A DNA stretch of 64,000 nt from Globodera rostochiensis. Taxonomy: Eukaryota > Nematoda > Chromadorea > Rhabditida > Heteroderidae. The notes beneath the pieces are model-generated. The model saw only the letters and a list, made by a program, of their open reading frames with translations, made no database searches and was not told the origin of the DNA. Position numbers and translations under genes: made by a program. The DNA lies in assembly GCA_018350325.1 (NCBI GenBank), contig JAEVLN010000010.1, positions 2,108,001-2,172,000 on the forward strand, in the 5' to 3' direction. Positions 21,306-35,700 of the stretch are shown here, piece after piece. How positions within the stretch are numbered: the stretch's first letter is position 1; every line of letters begins with the position of its first letter.

Positions 21306-23529
21306 TCACAAATTCATCCCTTCCAATAACCTTGGCACATTTGGCATTTTGCCCAAATAATTGGGGCAAACTTGGCGCCAAATAGAAAATTTGAGCGGAT
21401 CCGTTCCCTCGAAACCGAATTCCTCCAGCAAAAAGTTGCATAAACTTTTCACCAAACTTGGCATTCCATCAATTTCTGCCAATTTTTGTTCCATACTGTC
21501 ATCGATTTGGCATTTTTGCAGCCCTAGGCTATATTTGTTCAAAATATCGACTTCATTTTTTGTCAGTGTGCCGCCAATTGTGAATATTACAACAATTCTT
21601 GAGGCAATTTCTTGCAAATATGCCCTGAGGAAAAATGCATTTTCTTCAGATGGTTTGGCATTGTGCCAAAGCCAACCGTTCAACATTGTGACAATGCAAA
21701 CTTTTTTTTCTTTTAACTCATGAAAGAAAAAAGTTTGCTTATGTAATCCAATCTTCCAATTCGTTTTCATTAGCAAATTCTGGAGGAAAGTGCTTGGCTC
21801 AGAATCAGAACGAATTAAGTCCTGGAAAATATTAAAAAAAAATTTAATACCTAATTGAGAGGAAAACCCCCAAAAACAAAAAAAAAAAACAAAAATTAAA
21901 GTTTAAAAAAATTTTTAATACTTTAATTGAGATAATATATAAAAAATTCGAATTTAATTGCTGTAAATAATAATCAAAAACCGGCAAACCGTCCCCCCCC
22001 CCCTCCAAAAATCCCTCAAAATGGACTGTTTAAAGATTATTAATGTTTTATTTAAATAGAAAGCAAAAAGATTTTTTAACGGAAAACGAAAAAAAGCTTT
22101 TCGGAAAACGGAATCCGCCCATCTGGTTTTGATTCCAAATCAATTTCCAAATTTAATAAAATATTCGAAAAAATACCTTATTTTTGTCAACTGGAAACAA
22201 TTGAACATTTATTGTTTTTGGAAAGGTTTTAAATAATTCCACTTCAAATTCCCCATTTTCATTCGTCAGTGCAATGAAAAAATTTGTAAAACATTGACCA
22301 AAGTGTGTCAATTCGATTCCTTTCAAAATTTTGAAAAAAGGAATACGGTATTCTTTTGTCGAAGAACCTCTACCCTAAAAGGAATTATATTTTTATAGGC
22401 TTCAATTTGGCAACTGAATTTTATTATAATTAATTAAATTTTAAACATTTATTATAAAATACGTCTGAATTTTAGCTAAAAATATTTTCGAAGTTTTAGA
22501 ATTAGTTTTAGTCCATATAAATCCATATTTTGGCATTTTTGAGTAAATCCATATTTCGCCATTTTTCCATAATAAATCCATATTTAGGCATTCTTGAGAA
22601 AAATGTAATTTTTTATATTAACTGGAAGAGGATAATTAATGGCGGCGATTTATATGGATAAAAAATCTCGAAATATGGCCATAAAATATGGACGAAATAT
22701 GGATAAAATTTTTTTCAAATATTGCAAAAAAATGGGCAAGATTTCCAATAAAAAATTTTTTATGCAAATTAACGGCATTTAATTTTGAAAATTAGCAGAA
22801 TTTTAAAAATTGGGCCGAGTTTTTTGTGCGAAAAAGTCAATTTTTAATGGTGCATTTTTAGAAAATTTTGAAAAAATCGATCCTTAGGGGTGCATTTTTT
22901 TAAATTTTAAAAAGTCGATCCTTAGGGGTGCATTTTTTGAAATTTTAAAAAGTCGATCCTTAGGGGTGCATTTTTCGTTTTTATTGCATTTTTGTTATGG
23001 AATTTTTAAAAATGGCGAAATATGGAAAAATATGGATTATAAAATGGGCTCTAGAAGCTCCAACCAAAGCTAAAAATATTATTTATGGCATTTAGAAGCC
23101 GTTTCAAGTGCGCAAAAAAATATGGATTTCCATATAAATCGCCGCCCTATTAATAAAGAATGACGAATTTCATAGGTTCTGGTCAGTTTTAGCACATTTT
23201 TTTGTCCATATTTTGGCACTTTTTGGGGTTTTTGGTCCATATTTTGGGGGTTTTTAGTCCATATAAATCCCAGCTCTAAAAAACTTATTTTTATTGCACT
23301 TTAATTATTATTTTTTTCAAATAGTTACTTTTCTTGTGATATATTCAAACAGATGCGAGCATTTGTGTTTAAATTGTGTCGTCAGATTAAATTTGTCCCA
23401 TATCGCAATTCTGTAAAATCCTGGCGGTAAAATGATGCCCGAATATTTTATCGTTTTTTTCGTCGTAATGTCACTTTTTGAAAAAATTAATGGAAGAAAT
23501 AAAAAGTGAATAATAGAATTTTTAAACAT
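21306..23529 (-). CDS. Secreted protein of unknown function, three exons (304 aa)
   Basis: Minus-strand exons 23529-23329 (67 codons), 22374-22177 (66 codons) and 21821-21306 (171 codons and stop) are all phase 0. Borders are GTAACT, TTTTAG, GTATTT and TTTCCAG. I chose the ATG at 23529 because it starts a compact signal peptide (MFKNSIIHFLFLPLIFSKS); an upstream in-frame start would put a charged segment first. The mature part has single Cys residues in each exon, a Phe/Lys-rich middle exon (HFGQCFTNFFIAL) and a helical last exon (KWSLW-like IWRQVCPNYLGKMP end). No domain is recognised and no second copy exists in the window. A palindromic element lies 22 bases upstream of the ATG. Confidence 0.6.
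22500..23290. repeat. Repeats filling intron 1 of the 304-aa secreted protein gene
   Basis: Both ends of the intron carry runs of TCCATATTT and TCCATATAAATCC in opposite orientations, suggesting a non-autonomous transposon with subterminal motifs. In the middle (22840-22985) are about four units of 36-40 bases containing GATCCTTAGGGGTGCATTTT. Confidence 0.55.
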
Positions 23530-23550
23530 TCTCTTAAAAATAAAAGGTTC

Positions 23551-23909
23551 TAGGTCGTTTCCTAAAAAAGGCAAATGGGGTGCTTTTCAAAAGTTTTTTT
23601 GTTTTAACTTGTTTCAAAGCTAACCAAATCAAACAATTTTCGATATCATTCGAAAGCATGCAATGGGTAGAAGCTTTTAAACTCTAAAGCTAAGCTATAG
23701 GACAATTCTCAAAAAAGTTATGGCCAGAAATGCTCTTTTGGCCAGAATTTTTGTCCTATAGCTTAACTTTTGCGTTTAAAAGCTTCTACACATTGCATGC
23801 TTTCGAATAATATTGAAAATTTTTTGATTTGGTCAGCTTTGAAACAAGTTAGGTAAAAAAAAAAAAAAGTTTTGAAAAGCACCCCATTTGCTTTTTTTAG
23901 GAAACGACC
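23551..23909. mobile_element. Palindromic (fold-back) element upstream of the 304-aa gene
   Basis: Arms of about 150 bases, starting GGTCGTTTCCTAAAAAAGGC and ending with the complement, separated by a short centre with TTATGGCCAGAAA. Similar ATGGCCA and CATTCGAAAGC blocks occur near 31740, 35250 and 57900, so this is a dispersed family. Confidence 0.75.
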
Positions 23910-23935
23910 AACGAAAATTAAAACTGTTTAAATTT

Positions 23936-24090
23936 ATTCAAATTATATAAAGTAAATTAATTTTTTTTTTTTTGTAAATAGAAAGATATTCAAATTATAT
24001 AAAGTAAGTTAATTTTTTTTTTTTGTAAATAGAAAGATATTCAAATTATATAAAGTAAATTAAATTTTTTTTTTGTAATAGAAATGTATT
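23936..24090. repeat. 52-bp tandem repeat, three units
   Basis: Three units of TATTCAAATTATATAAAGTA followed by an A/T run and GTAAATAGAAAGA. Confidence 0.8.
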
Positions 24091-25285
24091 CTGCTAGTGA
24101 AATCTATTGAAGGAAAATTCAATAAATTATCTATTAAAAGAAGGCAAATAATATAAAGAGTTTTACAAAAAATTGTTTAATAGCTATAAAAATCAATTTT
24201 TATAGTCAATTCATTGTTTGGGTTTTTTACGCAGAGGGGGTTAATATAAAAAAAAATGTTGTACAAATCAAACAACCTATAAATGTGAATTTTGCTTTGA
24301 AGCTTGCCAAATTTGAGGGTTTAGCCTCATTTTGTGGCTTTTTAGAGTTTGATAAGGTTTTTTGTGGCTTGATATTTTACTTAATTTTCTTACGTTTTCA
24401 TAGCATTTTTTCAAAATTTGGTTTCAAATCTCTTAACAAATTGAGTCAAAAATTCAAAATTTTCTCGTCGGCGCCTATCGGCACCGCCACCCCCCCCCCC
24501 CCACCGCACTAGTAAAACCGAATTCGTAAAAAACAAATTGGATTTTTGAAAATCTGATCATGGCTTACCAAATATATTTTTTTCGGTTAAATAAAGATTA
24601 TGCAAAATGAGGCTTTCAGACAGAAACGAGGCTTTTGAAAATCATATGGCACCATCCCTGGGCTATAAACATCAGCTCTGGCTAGAACTGAAGTAAACGG
24701 GGACTGAAGTGTTTGGCACTGAAATGCCCCCCCCGTGGCGTTTGGCCGGTGGCGCCGTGTAGTGTGGGCGTCGATGTGAATAATATAAAGTGCATTTTTC
24801 CCATTCTAATCAAACAGAAGATGCATTTTGAAAAAAATTGCTGGGTGGGGGCTGTTGATATGCGGTGAATTTACAAAAATTCATTTGTTTGGCATTTGAG
24901 GATCAATTTTGTTACCAAAAATTGCAAAAAAAAAAAATAGCACCACCACCTCCAGCTGCAGCATAATCAGTGTTGCCACAATTGCCGTATATTACCTGAT
25001 TTTGATATTTTTTTTATTTCTTGACAATTTATGGACAGTTTTCCCATTGATTTCAGCTGATCATTGGCGGTGAGCGCGGCACTAATGGGGCGGGCGGTGG
25101 CCTGCTAACGACGTTTTAGGTAAATTGAGCATGAAGCCTACAAAACAAATAACGAGCTGACAGAAATTGGAACCGCATTTTCAATTTAAATTGCTTTCTT
25201 TAATTTTCAGGAATTGGAAATTATTATTATCATTCATAAACTGTTCCATCCAAAATAAGCATTTTAAAAAAATGCCATTTTTTCT
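24090..25285. other. Non-coding stretch
   Basis: No supported exon. It contains a C homopolymer at 24489-24503 next to a GGCGCCTATCGGCACCGCC motif that also occurs near 13138, and a GC-rich patch at 24720-24780. Confidence 0.4.
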
Positions 25286-25859
25286 TCACGTTTGCTGACA
25301 TAAATTAATCCAAATTCGGGCATATTTCTTTATTATTATTATTATATTGTAAGGGGAATCTCGATGTTTGAGAGCGGCGAAATATGCAAAAGGGGAAGTT
25401 CTAATCAGGTCACGAAACGATGGTTTGTGGGGTGGACGCGGACTTGCGGGAATTGGAGACGAATTTCGGCGAGGGCATTGATGGACAATGCTCACTGACT
25501 GACTGACTGATCGCCCTCCCAATTCACGCGTTCCCCGATTTATGCAAAATTTGCATTCAGCAGATGTTAATAAATTTAAATTAAAACAAATATTTTTTAG
25601 TGCAAGCACAGCCCCTGAAATGTTTGGCAAAAGTTTTTATTAATTTAAAAAAAAAAAAAAAAGAACAATTATAAAAACTCACAACTTTTCGGCTTTCCTT
25701 CGCTCACTCATTTTGCTTGCTTGCCCATCAGTTGCGGCAAAATTTTAGTAAAGATTAAAAACATTTATGTAAATTTCAGGCACTTGAGTTGCCAAACAAA
25801 AATAAAAATGCTAAATTACAAAAAACTTCCAGCTACTGAAACGATTCTGCTCAAAAAAA

Positions 25860-26170
25860 TGGCCTCCGGCAATTTTTAAAATTTGAAAATTTCACCAAAT
25901 CACATGCCATTCTTTGGCTTTTGGCTTGCTCACCTCGTAACCTTTGGATCCCCGTCACAATTCTGCAAATCCCCAACCCCTCTTCCCGATTTAGTCGGGG
26001 GATCCAAACTCTCTGACTTTGGATTAGTGTGATCGTTCGTTTGTTCATACCGGTTGGTCCCCTTCGATCTGATCTGATCTGCCACCCGTCGCCCCCCTCG
26101 GCGATGTCGCCACTCCCGCAGGCAGTGGGCAAACAATCAGCACCGCAAATCTCGCACAAATATTCCAAAT
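25860..26170 (-). CDS. Possible 5' exon of a divergent minus-strand gene
   Basis: A GC-richer stretch is open in two minus-strand frames and ends at a strong donor (ACGAG|GTGAGC near 25932). One frame reads CEICGADCLPTACGSGD, the other a Ser/Thr/Lys-rich segment (SESLDPPTKSGRGVGD). A second open stretch at about 25360-25560 (minus, PIPASPRPPHKPSF) could be a later exon. I cannot decide the frame, and promoter DNA of the divergent Patched-family gene is an alternative. Confidence 0.25.
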
Positions 26171-26752
26171 TTTTTGTTGTTCAACACCATTCATTTTACA
26201 CTTTTACTATATTCATTCAATTAAATATGAATATATAAAAATAAAAAATAAATTAATTAAAACATGAGATTATATTCTGTTATATAAAGCAAAAAATAAT
26301 TAAATTGTTTAATTTTATAAATTTATATTACTAATTTTCGGACTATTCATTATTTATTTGATCATATTTAAATGTTAATGGACACATTTTGATGTCTTCA
26401 CAGTCGCCAACGCCTAAATCTGAACGTCGGCATCACGTTAGGGTTGGTGTAATTTTTTGAAAATAAAAAAACATCGTCAATATGAGGTCATCTGTTGAAA
26501 ATTTATGCAAAACCGGTTTAGAAATTAGTTTTTATATCTTGACACTACAAACCATCGTGCTTTTACAAAAGTGATTTTTGATCTGATCAAAATCAAATAT
26601 TTGCACAAAATCTTGCAAGCGTTTTCCCCGGATCAAAATGCCGTGTTTGACCGGGAATTCTTGGGGTTTCCAACTTTAAATAGTAATCCGGGTCAGGTTT
26701 TTTTTTTTGTTCTAAATTCCTATTTTATGATTGATTCTAAATTCGATTTCAG

Positions 26753-29700
26753 AGTCTTTCTCAACCAAAAGCAAGTAGAGATGGCATCAACAACAGTAAC
26801 AACAACAGCAACAACAATGGCCAAAATCATCGAATTGGGCAGGCAACGCGCGCCGCATCGCTTTACCACCAAATTTGTGCCGTCGATGAGCAGCACAGAA
26901 TGACATCATTTGCCGATAATGGGCCGCTAATGAATTGCCCGTGGCCAGTGCCGGGCATGGAAAGCATGACATCACAACAGCAAATGATGGCCGCAAAGTA
27001 CTACGGTGGCTGCGCATCCGAATTGAACACAGCAGCAGGTGGGGGAGGCTGAAAATTTTTTTAAAAATTAAATTTGATTGTTTTAATTAAATTAAAATGT
27101 TTTTTTTTGTAAACTTTATAGAGCATCAGGCAGTTTTGATTTACAAAATGCAATTGCTCCATTGTGTTGAAGTTGCCACCAAACGGTTATTGTTCCATTT
27201 GGTCAAGACAAGCGCGTCGATGCCAAATTTGTTCAGGGTTAGACTGTACCACCGCCTACAATTACCTATTTTAAATTAATAAAATACCAAATTATGATTA
27301 AAAGCAGGCTTAGTTGCAACGGATTGTCCAAAACCCAAAACCCGGAATCATTTTTTTTGACACAAAACCCGACCCATGGTTTTTTGGTTGACCCCGATCC
27401 GAAACCCGGACCCACCCGACATTTTTCTCGACCCTGCACTGGATTATCCAAAACCCCAAAAACCCCGGTATTGACCCAATTCCTGAAACCACAACCCGAG
27501 GTTTTCGAGCCGGTCCAAAACCAAACATCAAACATTTTTCTAGACGACCCGGTGCACACCTGATTCAAAAGGAAATACGTTTATTTATTTATTTTTGATC
27601 ACCCCTTAATTCTGATTAGATCGATTGAAATAACTTTGGTTCCTTTTTATATTGGTCATTCATTGATCAGTTTTTTGTTGTTTTGATCATTTTTCTTTGA
27701 TCAAAAGGCTCTCCCGTTCTTCCTGTTCGTGCTTTCCTTTTTGTGCTTCTTTGCCTTCTCGCCACGCTCGGCGGCAATTTCCTTTCATCTTTTGACTGAT
27801 TCTTTTCACTTCGGTGGCTCAGCTTCAACTTCGGATTCCAATTGTATGGAGGATTATGAATCAAAAATAATTCATATAAATAAATTATAATTTCTGCAAA
27901 ACAAAAAATTAATTACATAAAAATGGGGAGGGAATGGAAAGAATTTTAAAATTAATTAAACGGACGGAAAGATATTTTAAAAAAAATTGAGTAGCCAGAA
28001 CATCAATATTTACATTTTAATTAATGGGAGAGAATGGTCTAAAAACTGTCCAAATAAAATACAAAAAATTAAATTTGAAAGGTCCGTGCGTTTTTGTGCG
28101 TTCCGCCAATGTGGGGCGTAATCAATTTGCGGAGGACAACCCGGCCTATGATGCACCGGAAAAGCAATCAGCAGCCGAATTTGTCATTATTATGTCGATC
28201 AGGTGAACTTTTTGTAACATTTTTAATTTAAATTTTAGCAATAATCAGAGATTAGTGGGATTTGTAATATTTTATTTAATATCTTTTTTATCTATAAAAA
28301 ATAAGTGTTTCTGTAATGGACTTAATTTTTTGAATTGTGGCCATTTTAAAATTATTTTTAGAAACAATCAGCAGTTTGACTCATTATTGCCGCCAGCAAA
28401 TCGCACAGCGTTGGCATTTGTGGAATTGTTTGAGCGAATTCAACAGATCACAATTTCTCATCAAAAACTGATTTATAAGGCAAGCCGAGAATCAAAAAAT
28501 ATTTTTTTTATAAATAATATACATAATTTGGTTTCCAATTATTTTAAATTAAAGTTTGGCCCAATCAAAAATCACAGATTGGCATTTAGTGGTACGATAT
28601 GTGCCGTCAATGTCGAATGGACTCAGTTGTGGAGCATTTGCTCAAGAATAATTTGGAATGGACGTTCCCGGAAGCAATTGAACGCGACGAATTCGACGCA
28701 AACCACGCGATGACGTCACCACAAAATCGGACACCGCCAACGGAAAAGTCGAGAATATTTGTGGCCGGAACCATCGGAGGTGAAAAGCATCAAGGCTTTT
28801 GTTGTTAACTTTATCGAAATGTCAAATATGCTTGAAAACTTTCGTTTTTTAAGAGCGTGATTTTTTTTGAAAGATCTTGACAAGAAAATTCAAAATTTAT
28901 TATATTTTTTATGAAAAAAAAAGTGATCTTAGCAAGAAAAATTGTTAAAAATTAGATTTTTATTGCTTTTTTCTTAAAATTTTTTAAAAATGGCAAAATA
29001 GTCTTAAAAATCTTAAAATAGTCTCAAGATTGTTTTAGTCACGAAAACCTCGAAATAGTCCATCTTCGTTCATTTCGGATAGCCTCGTTATGCCGAAACT
29101 AGAAATAGCAGCCATATTGATCACTGATTTTTAATTAGTGTTCCATTTTATGTAATTTTAGTCCGATCCTCGACATTTAAATCGGGCTTGGTCATATCAT
29201 TCATTTTTCCAAATTCTAATTGTTGTTTTGAAACTTTTGATCAGAACAGATCACACTAATTTGAATAGATGTCGAAATGGACTCCGCCAGCAGTGAAAAG
29301 CACATTCGTCGAGCGCACTCGCTTCTGTTGCGGGTCAAGCTGAAGCCTCAGCTGAAGTTGCCCATTTTGAATGCGTTCGAGCGCAGATTACGTCGAATTG
29401 TAAAAAATCAAAACAAAATGTTTATTTAGGCATTATTTTTTGTTTTATTTTTTAAACATTTTTAAAATTTTCATGTCTCAAACTGGACACGTGCGGAGGT
29501 GGAGGACGAGTTGGAAGTGCATTTGTTTTCTACCCAACGCTGGACCGATGAGGTTGAACACGCTTTTCGAGCTGTTCACTTAAAAATGGTTGGCTCTGTT
29601 GCGCTGCTCATGTTCATTATGGCGTTTGTGGGCACAAAACGTGATGCATATGAGGTGAACAGCAGCAAGCAGTATACTTAACATTCTCGACAATTAGAAT

Positions 29701-32700
29701 AGACGCTTAAGGGTTCAAGAATTTGTAGACTTACAAATTAAAATTTACTCAAGATTTTGAATGTTAATAGAAGTAAAGCATATTGCGTTTAAGCTTTTCG
29801 AGACGTTTTTTTTTTCAAATTTAATCATAATTTATTCCACATTTTACTTTTACCAATGTTATTTAAGTTTTCGAGAATCGAGACCTTAGAGTAATTTTTA
29901 AAAAATTTAAGTTTAAATTTTTTATAATTTAAATTTTTAGTGTTTTTATAGAATCAATTAAACGAAAGAATGAGCTAACAAAACCTCGACAATTTGTTGC
30001 TCACAGAGTCGTCCAACGCTCGGCCTTCACATTACACTTGTTCTGGCACTTTGCATACTTTCCGTTTACATTGTTCACATTGCTGGCACTGGTTGGGTTT
30101 TTGTTGATTATATTATTTATTTTATTAAAATTTGCAAAAAAAAATTTAATAATGAAAGTTTTTAATTTTTAATTAATTTTAGGACATTTGAACCCGCTGC
30201 TCTTCCCGGTGCCTTATGTTTTCATTTCAATCGGCACTCTCTGTTTCTCTACCATCAACGCATGTTTGGATCGCTATTCTGGCATTGCAATGCATCCGAC
30301 AGAAAAAATGGTTGCTTTAAATAAAACTCAATTAAAAACAAAAATAAATAATTTCAAAACTCATTTCTATATTATAGATTTCATTAAAAGAGTGGTGTCA
30401 CATTGATTCATGTTTTTTTATTTAAAAATAAAATTAAAATATTTATTTATAATATTTTGGTTTACTTTTCAAATTTATCAAACTATTAAATATCAAAATG
30501 CCACTTTTCCGCGTTTTTAAATTAATAAATTAAATATATATTGTTTTAAATAAATTTCTGCCTCAGGCGTTCATCTTCATTTGGGACGGGCCCTGTCTGA
30601 TGCACTCGCTTATTTTTCTTGCCGTTCTTTGTGGTGAATGGATCAACATTTTTTATGTTAAAAATTGAAATTTGTAAATTTAATATTGAAACACTTTTTT
30701 TTTGACAATTATTCTGGGGATTTTAAAATTTTGAGGCCCCACTTATTCAGTGGTCATGGCTTTGTTCATCACCAACTCACTGCTTGTCCAGTCACTGCTC
30801 GCATTTGCAGTGGGATTTGTGTGCCTGCTGCTCTTCACACTGTTCCTCACCGTGTGCTGGCTGAACTACGCCCAGAGGGTTGCTTCAGGCCTAAAATGGT
30901 TCCAATTTTGCCGCAGGGGTGACCGAGCCTATAATGGTAGGGCAATGTTGAAACCTAGGCTTACTCCCCGAACCCCCGACTCGACTCGGGGAGCACTTTT
31001 ATTATTGAACAACAAAATTTTGATATCTTGAGTTATCCAACAATTTTTCTGGTAAATGGGAACCCTCTGGTAAAAAACAAAAATTTATTAAAGTTTTCAA
31101 CAATTTCTTAAAAATTCCCCATTTTTTGCTCAGCAAAATCGGACGAAATTAAAAAAAAAATGCAGAACTCAGCTTAAAGTTTGAGATTTCAAATGAAATA
31201 AAGTTTAAAAAATCAGGACATTTTTACTTCTTGAGATGTTTTCATTAACAGAAAAGCAAATGTTCGACTACGACTCGCGCACGTGTGCGCGACTGCACGA
31301 AAAGCTTGCCGACCTGCGACCGTCGTTTGCGCGTCGCATTGGTGCTTTGGCATGCAGCCAACATTATCGAATGGTCGTGTTTGCCCTGTGTACGGTTGCA
31401 TGCTTTGCGGCCACCGTGTGGAGCAGTCCGACCGCCGAGCTCGGCATGGCACATTTTGTGCCGCCTGGCGATGGCATTGGCAGCACTCACGCATTTTTGG
31501 ACCGTTACCGAACGGCATTCCCAAAATATGAGAATTATTTGGGTAATTAATTGGACAATTAACTTGGACGGGGGTTGACGCTAAATTAAGCAATAATCAA
31601 TTTCGTGCGAAAACCCAAAAAAAATTTGATCAGTGATCAGAAGAAAGCTTATACGGACGACCCATCGACTCGTTCCCCATCAACTCGTTCCCTTTTAAAA
31701 CAAATTTTTTTTTTGCGTTATAACTTCTTTCAAATCTAACCAAATCAAACATTTTTGATACCATTCGAAAGCGTGCCGAGTTTATGGGGAACGAGTTAAT
31801 AATATTTTACCAAGTTGGTCAATAATGTGCTGTTTTCAGAATTTGTCTTTGAAGGCCCACTCGATTATGAGGAGCGCAAAGAGCAAATATTCGCTCTTCT
31901 TCGTTGGCCTTTGGTACTTTGAAAATAATGTTTAAAAAGTGTGCTTTTCAAAAAAAAATTGATTAAGGAAGCTGGCTTGGCCATTAAAGCAGTCAGTTGG
32001 TTGGCCGAATTTGACAAATTCCAAAAGAATGTCGAATATCGCATTGATGAGGTCAGTGGTTGAAATGAGTCAAATCAGTAACTTATTACAGTAAATTAAT
32101 TATTTATTCGAATTAATAAAAAAAATATTTGGATTTTTATTGGGGTTGTACGGGACTGGGTGTGATTTCCCGATCCCGATATATTTTTTTAAAAGGAAGT
32201 CCCGGCGCTGGTTTTTTGGTCGGACCAACCGGGATTAAATTTACACCCCTAATGAATGGCATCATCGAGTGACAGAAATAAATTTTTGGTCCCGCACTTA
32301 CACAAATTGAAATTTTCATCCAACAAATTGCCAAAACTATTACGTTTTTTTCTGATCACAGAAAGTCTAGGTCCCGTACACCCCCTAGTTTTTATTTCAA
32401 ATAAAAATTTCAGGACTCAATTTTGCCCCTTCTCACGCATGCCTTCCTGGCCGCCAAACAATTTCACAAATTTGCGTCCGATGTGCACATCTCGCAGGGC
32501 CAAATTCATCGATCGCGAATGTATTTGGAGCTCAGTGAAGAAGGCCGACGAAATAAGTGATTATTTAGGCAATTAATTGGCGAGATAATTGAATTAATAA
32601 TAATATATTTTCATTAAAAATTTTAATTTAAATTAAAAAATTATAGTGAATATTTGATGCGCGAAATTTTGGCCCGTGCTCGCCATGCAGGACTTCCACT

Positions 32701-35700
32701 TGTACTGAAGGCACCGTTCAGCTTCAATCCTGTGCATGATCTTTGGGTAGCAAAAAGCATTACATTTTTAAATTTAATTTAAATTTATCTGCAATTTTCA
32801 ATTTTATTAATATCGCTTCAACTTGAACCCTGGTGTGTTTTTTTGAAATTTAAATGTTTTTTCAAATGCATTTAAACGGTCTTCTAATCGTTTGTATGCT
32901 GACTAGAGTCCGGACCATTGAAATCTCGATTTAAATCTCGGTACTTTTAGATCGAGATTTTTCGATATTCTTGATCTGTAGAAACTATTTTATCCCGGAC
33001 CATTCGATCCTCAAGGGCCTAAAGCAACTTTTAAACTCGGAATTTTATCTAATGTTTTAAAATTTTTAATTGTAATCTGAACTGCGCATCGATCGATTGA
33101 TCTCTTAAGCCACCCCGAAATGTTGTTAATTTTAGTGTTAAAATTTTAAATTTCAGGTTCTCAGCCATCTGAACAGCGCACTGATCGCTCTGTCCGTGCT
33201 GTCCGCCCTGCTCAACATTCTTCAACCGGCAACCGCTGTTTGTCTACTGTTCACCAACATGTTCTTGTGGACAACCGTGCGAACAATTGGCCAGCAGTTT
33301 CTTCAAATTCCATTGAACGTTGTCACGTTGGGCACACTTTTATTTGGTTCGTTATTTTATGGATAAATTGTTGTCAAAAAATAATGAAAATCTCTAGGTA
33401 GGGTTGCTGAACTCAAAATTCGAAGTTTTTCAGACTCGGGGCTCAAAACTCGGTTCGAAATTAGCGAAACTCGACTTAAAACTCAAATTTTTTGCCCTCT
33501 TCAAAAAAACGCGGCAAAATTTTTGCAATTTTTGTATCAATTTCTTATGAATTATTTGTGAAAATTTTTAAAAATTTCGCGCGGCCGCGCCCATTGGCAC
33601 CGTCTTAAAATTTGTCTCATAACAAAAAAGGGGGAGGGGTCAAGATTTTAAATTTCCGGCGTCGCCAAACCCCTCCCTCCCTTTCCTCAAACTCAGTTAG
33701 CTAATGGTGAAAAATTAAAACCCAAATAAAATAACAAAATAAATAAAAATATATTTTTAGTTCATTAGACTAGGCTGTCGATTGGTTTAATTGTTGCCAT
33801 GACTTTAATATGTATAAAAAATTTTTAAAGGCATTCTGTTCAATAGTGCTTCAGTGCTCCATTTTGCCTACCACTTTTTTAATGCCGGACTTCGTCAGCG
33901 TGAAAGCATTCAACGAGTGCAATATGCTTTTCAGGTAAACTTACAAAAGTGCTGAACTTTAAGCTGAAAATTCGATTAATACATAAATTCGTCATATTTT
34001 AAATTTGTTTAAAAATTATAAAAATTGTCTCCGATTAAGTGCACTTTCTGGCCCATTCTGTTAGCCTCAGTCATTGGGCCGGTCTGTTTTTCTGTGCAAC
34101 TGTTGTTGGAGCAGTACCCGCCAGTTGTGTTCCATGTGTGGAAAATGCTGACGCTTTGTTCAGCTGTCACGCTTCTGCAGATGATCACCGTACTGCCCGG
34201 GTGGGATGCGGGAACGAACTTGAATTAACGGGAATAAACAACAAAATAAAATTCAATTTTTTTATTTAAACAAAAAAAAAGCGCAATTTTGAATCGTCCT
34301 CAGTTTGCTGATTCTGTTTGCTGATTACTTCCATTTTGTGTTTACCTATGCCAATCAGCTTTGCGATGACAACGCCAACGCGGCATTGACCGTCGACCCG
34401 ATGGCCGACAATGTGTATTTTGTGCCAAACAGTTACTCATGTGCAACAACAGCTGATCGGGCAAGATTTAGCGGGTATGTATCACGATTTATGTCAATAT
34501 TCACTCTGATCAAATTAGAGTAATACGCACTATCTGATCAAAAAATGACAAAATGTCATTTGATCTGATCGCAGAAATGCCGGGCATTATAAGAAAACAA
34601 AAATGTTGTGATCTGATCAAAATGTCAAGGAACTTTTAATCAGAGTATTTTCATTGGTTGGCTAATTTATTTTGATCACCATTTTTGTTTAGTCAAATGA
34701 TCTACCCGATTGATCACCATCCGTACTCATTTCATTCTCCGACCTGCCTGCCGCCCGCCTATTTCCCGCCACCCATTGAGTTCCAGTGCCGTTCCGTTGC
34801 CCAACAGGCCGTCCAGCAACACAACCACCATCGTCTGCACAGCAACAGTGGTCTGTTGGCACCCTCAAGAATATCCGTTGAATTTGGCATTTTTTTATTT
34901 TTACCAAATTTTTTTGGTCTGACCGGTATTACGAATAGGCATTTTGAATCAATTTGTCCACCAAAAAATAGGTCAAAAAATTCCAGGAAGCCGAAGTGGT
35001 CAACACCAACAGCAGGGCAGTTATTCACCCGGCCGTCTGAGCATGTCCGCAACAACAACCGCCGCCTATAACAGTCCGTCGCCGAACCATCAACGGCGGG
35101 GTCGACAAATTAATGAGAGTGAAAGCGGTGGAAAGCGCACAAGCGTTGTAGGCAATAGCCGGAATGAGGCGAGCAGAAAGGGGGCAATGGCTTGGCATTC
35201 CTTGAATTCAAATTTTGGCACTTTGTCAATGATTGGACAATGCTTAAAAAAGTTATGGCCAAAAAAGTGAAAAACTCCAAAAATGGCCATTTTTGGAGGT
35301 TTTCTGGCCATAACTTTTTTCATAATTATCAGCTCGCTTAGTTTTTGCTTATTAATTGCTTCTCCTCATCGAGAGCTATCATTTGGTATAATAATGGGTT
35401 TAGGTTGTAGAAAGTTATAAAGCATTCGGCACTCAAACCCCTTTCGACGTTCGAACCGGTAGCCACATTTTTTTCAAATTTTATTTTACCTATAGGTAGG
35501 GAAAGGAATAAATTTGTTTTTCAAATTTGTCTAATTTTTTGTTATGTTTAGTCAATGGAATCTTGCCGGCTGTCCGACCACCACCAAAATCATCGACTTC
35601 ATCGTTGCACAAGTCATCATTCATCGCCGCAGGTGCAGTTGTTGCTGCGTAAATAGCCGTTGAAAATTTCTTGAGCTTTTTTTACACAACAAACAACTAA

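Noticed and set aside
31213..31593. Minus-strand frame of 126 codons at the large Patched-family exon
   Set aside because: It is antisense to exon 31252-31542, whose plus-strand frame joins its neighbours in phase.
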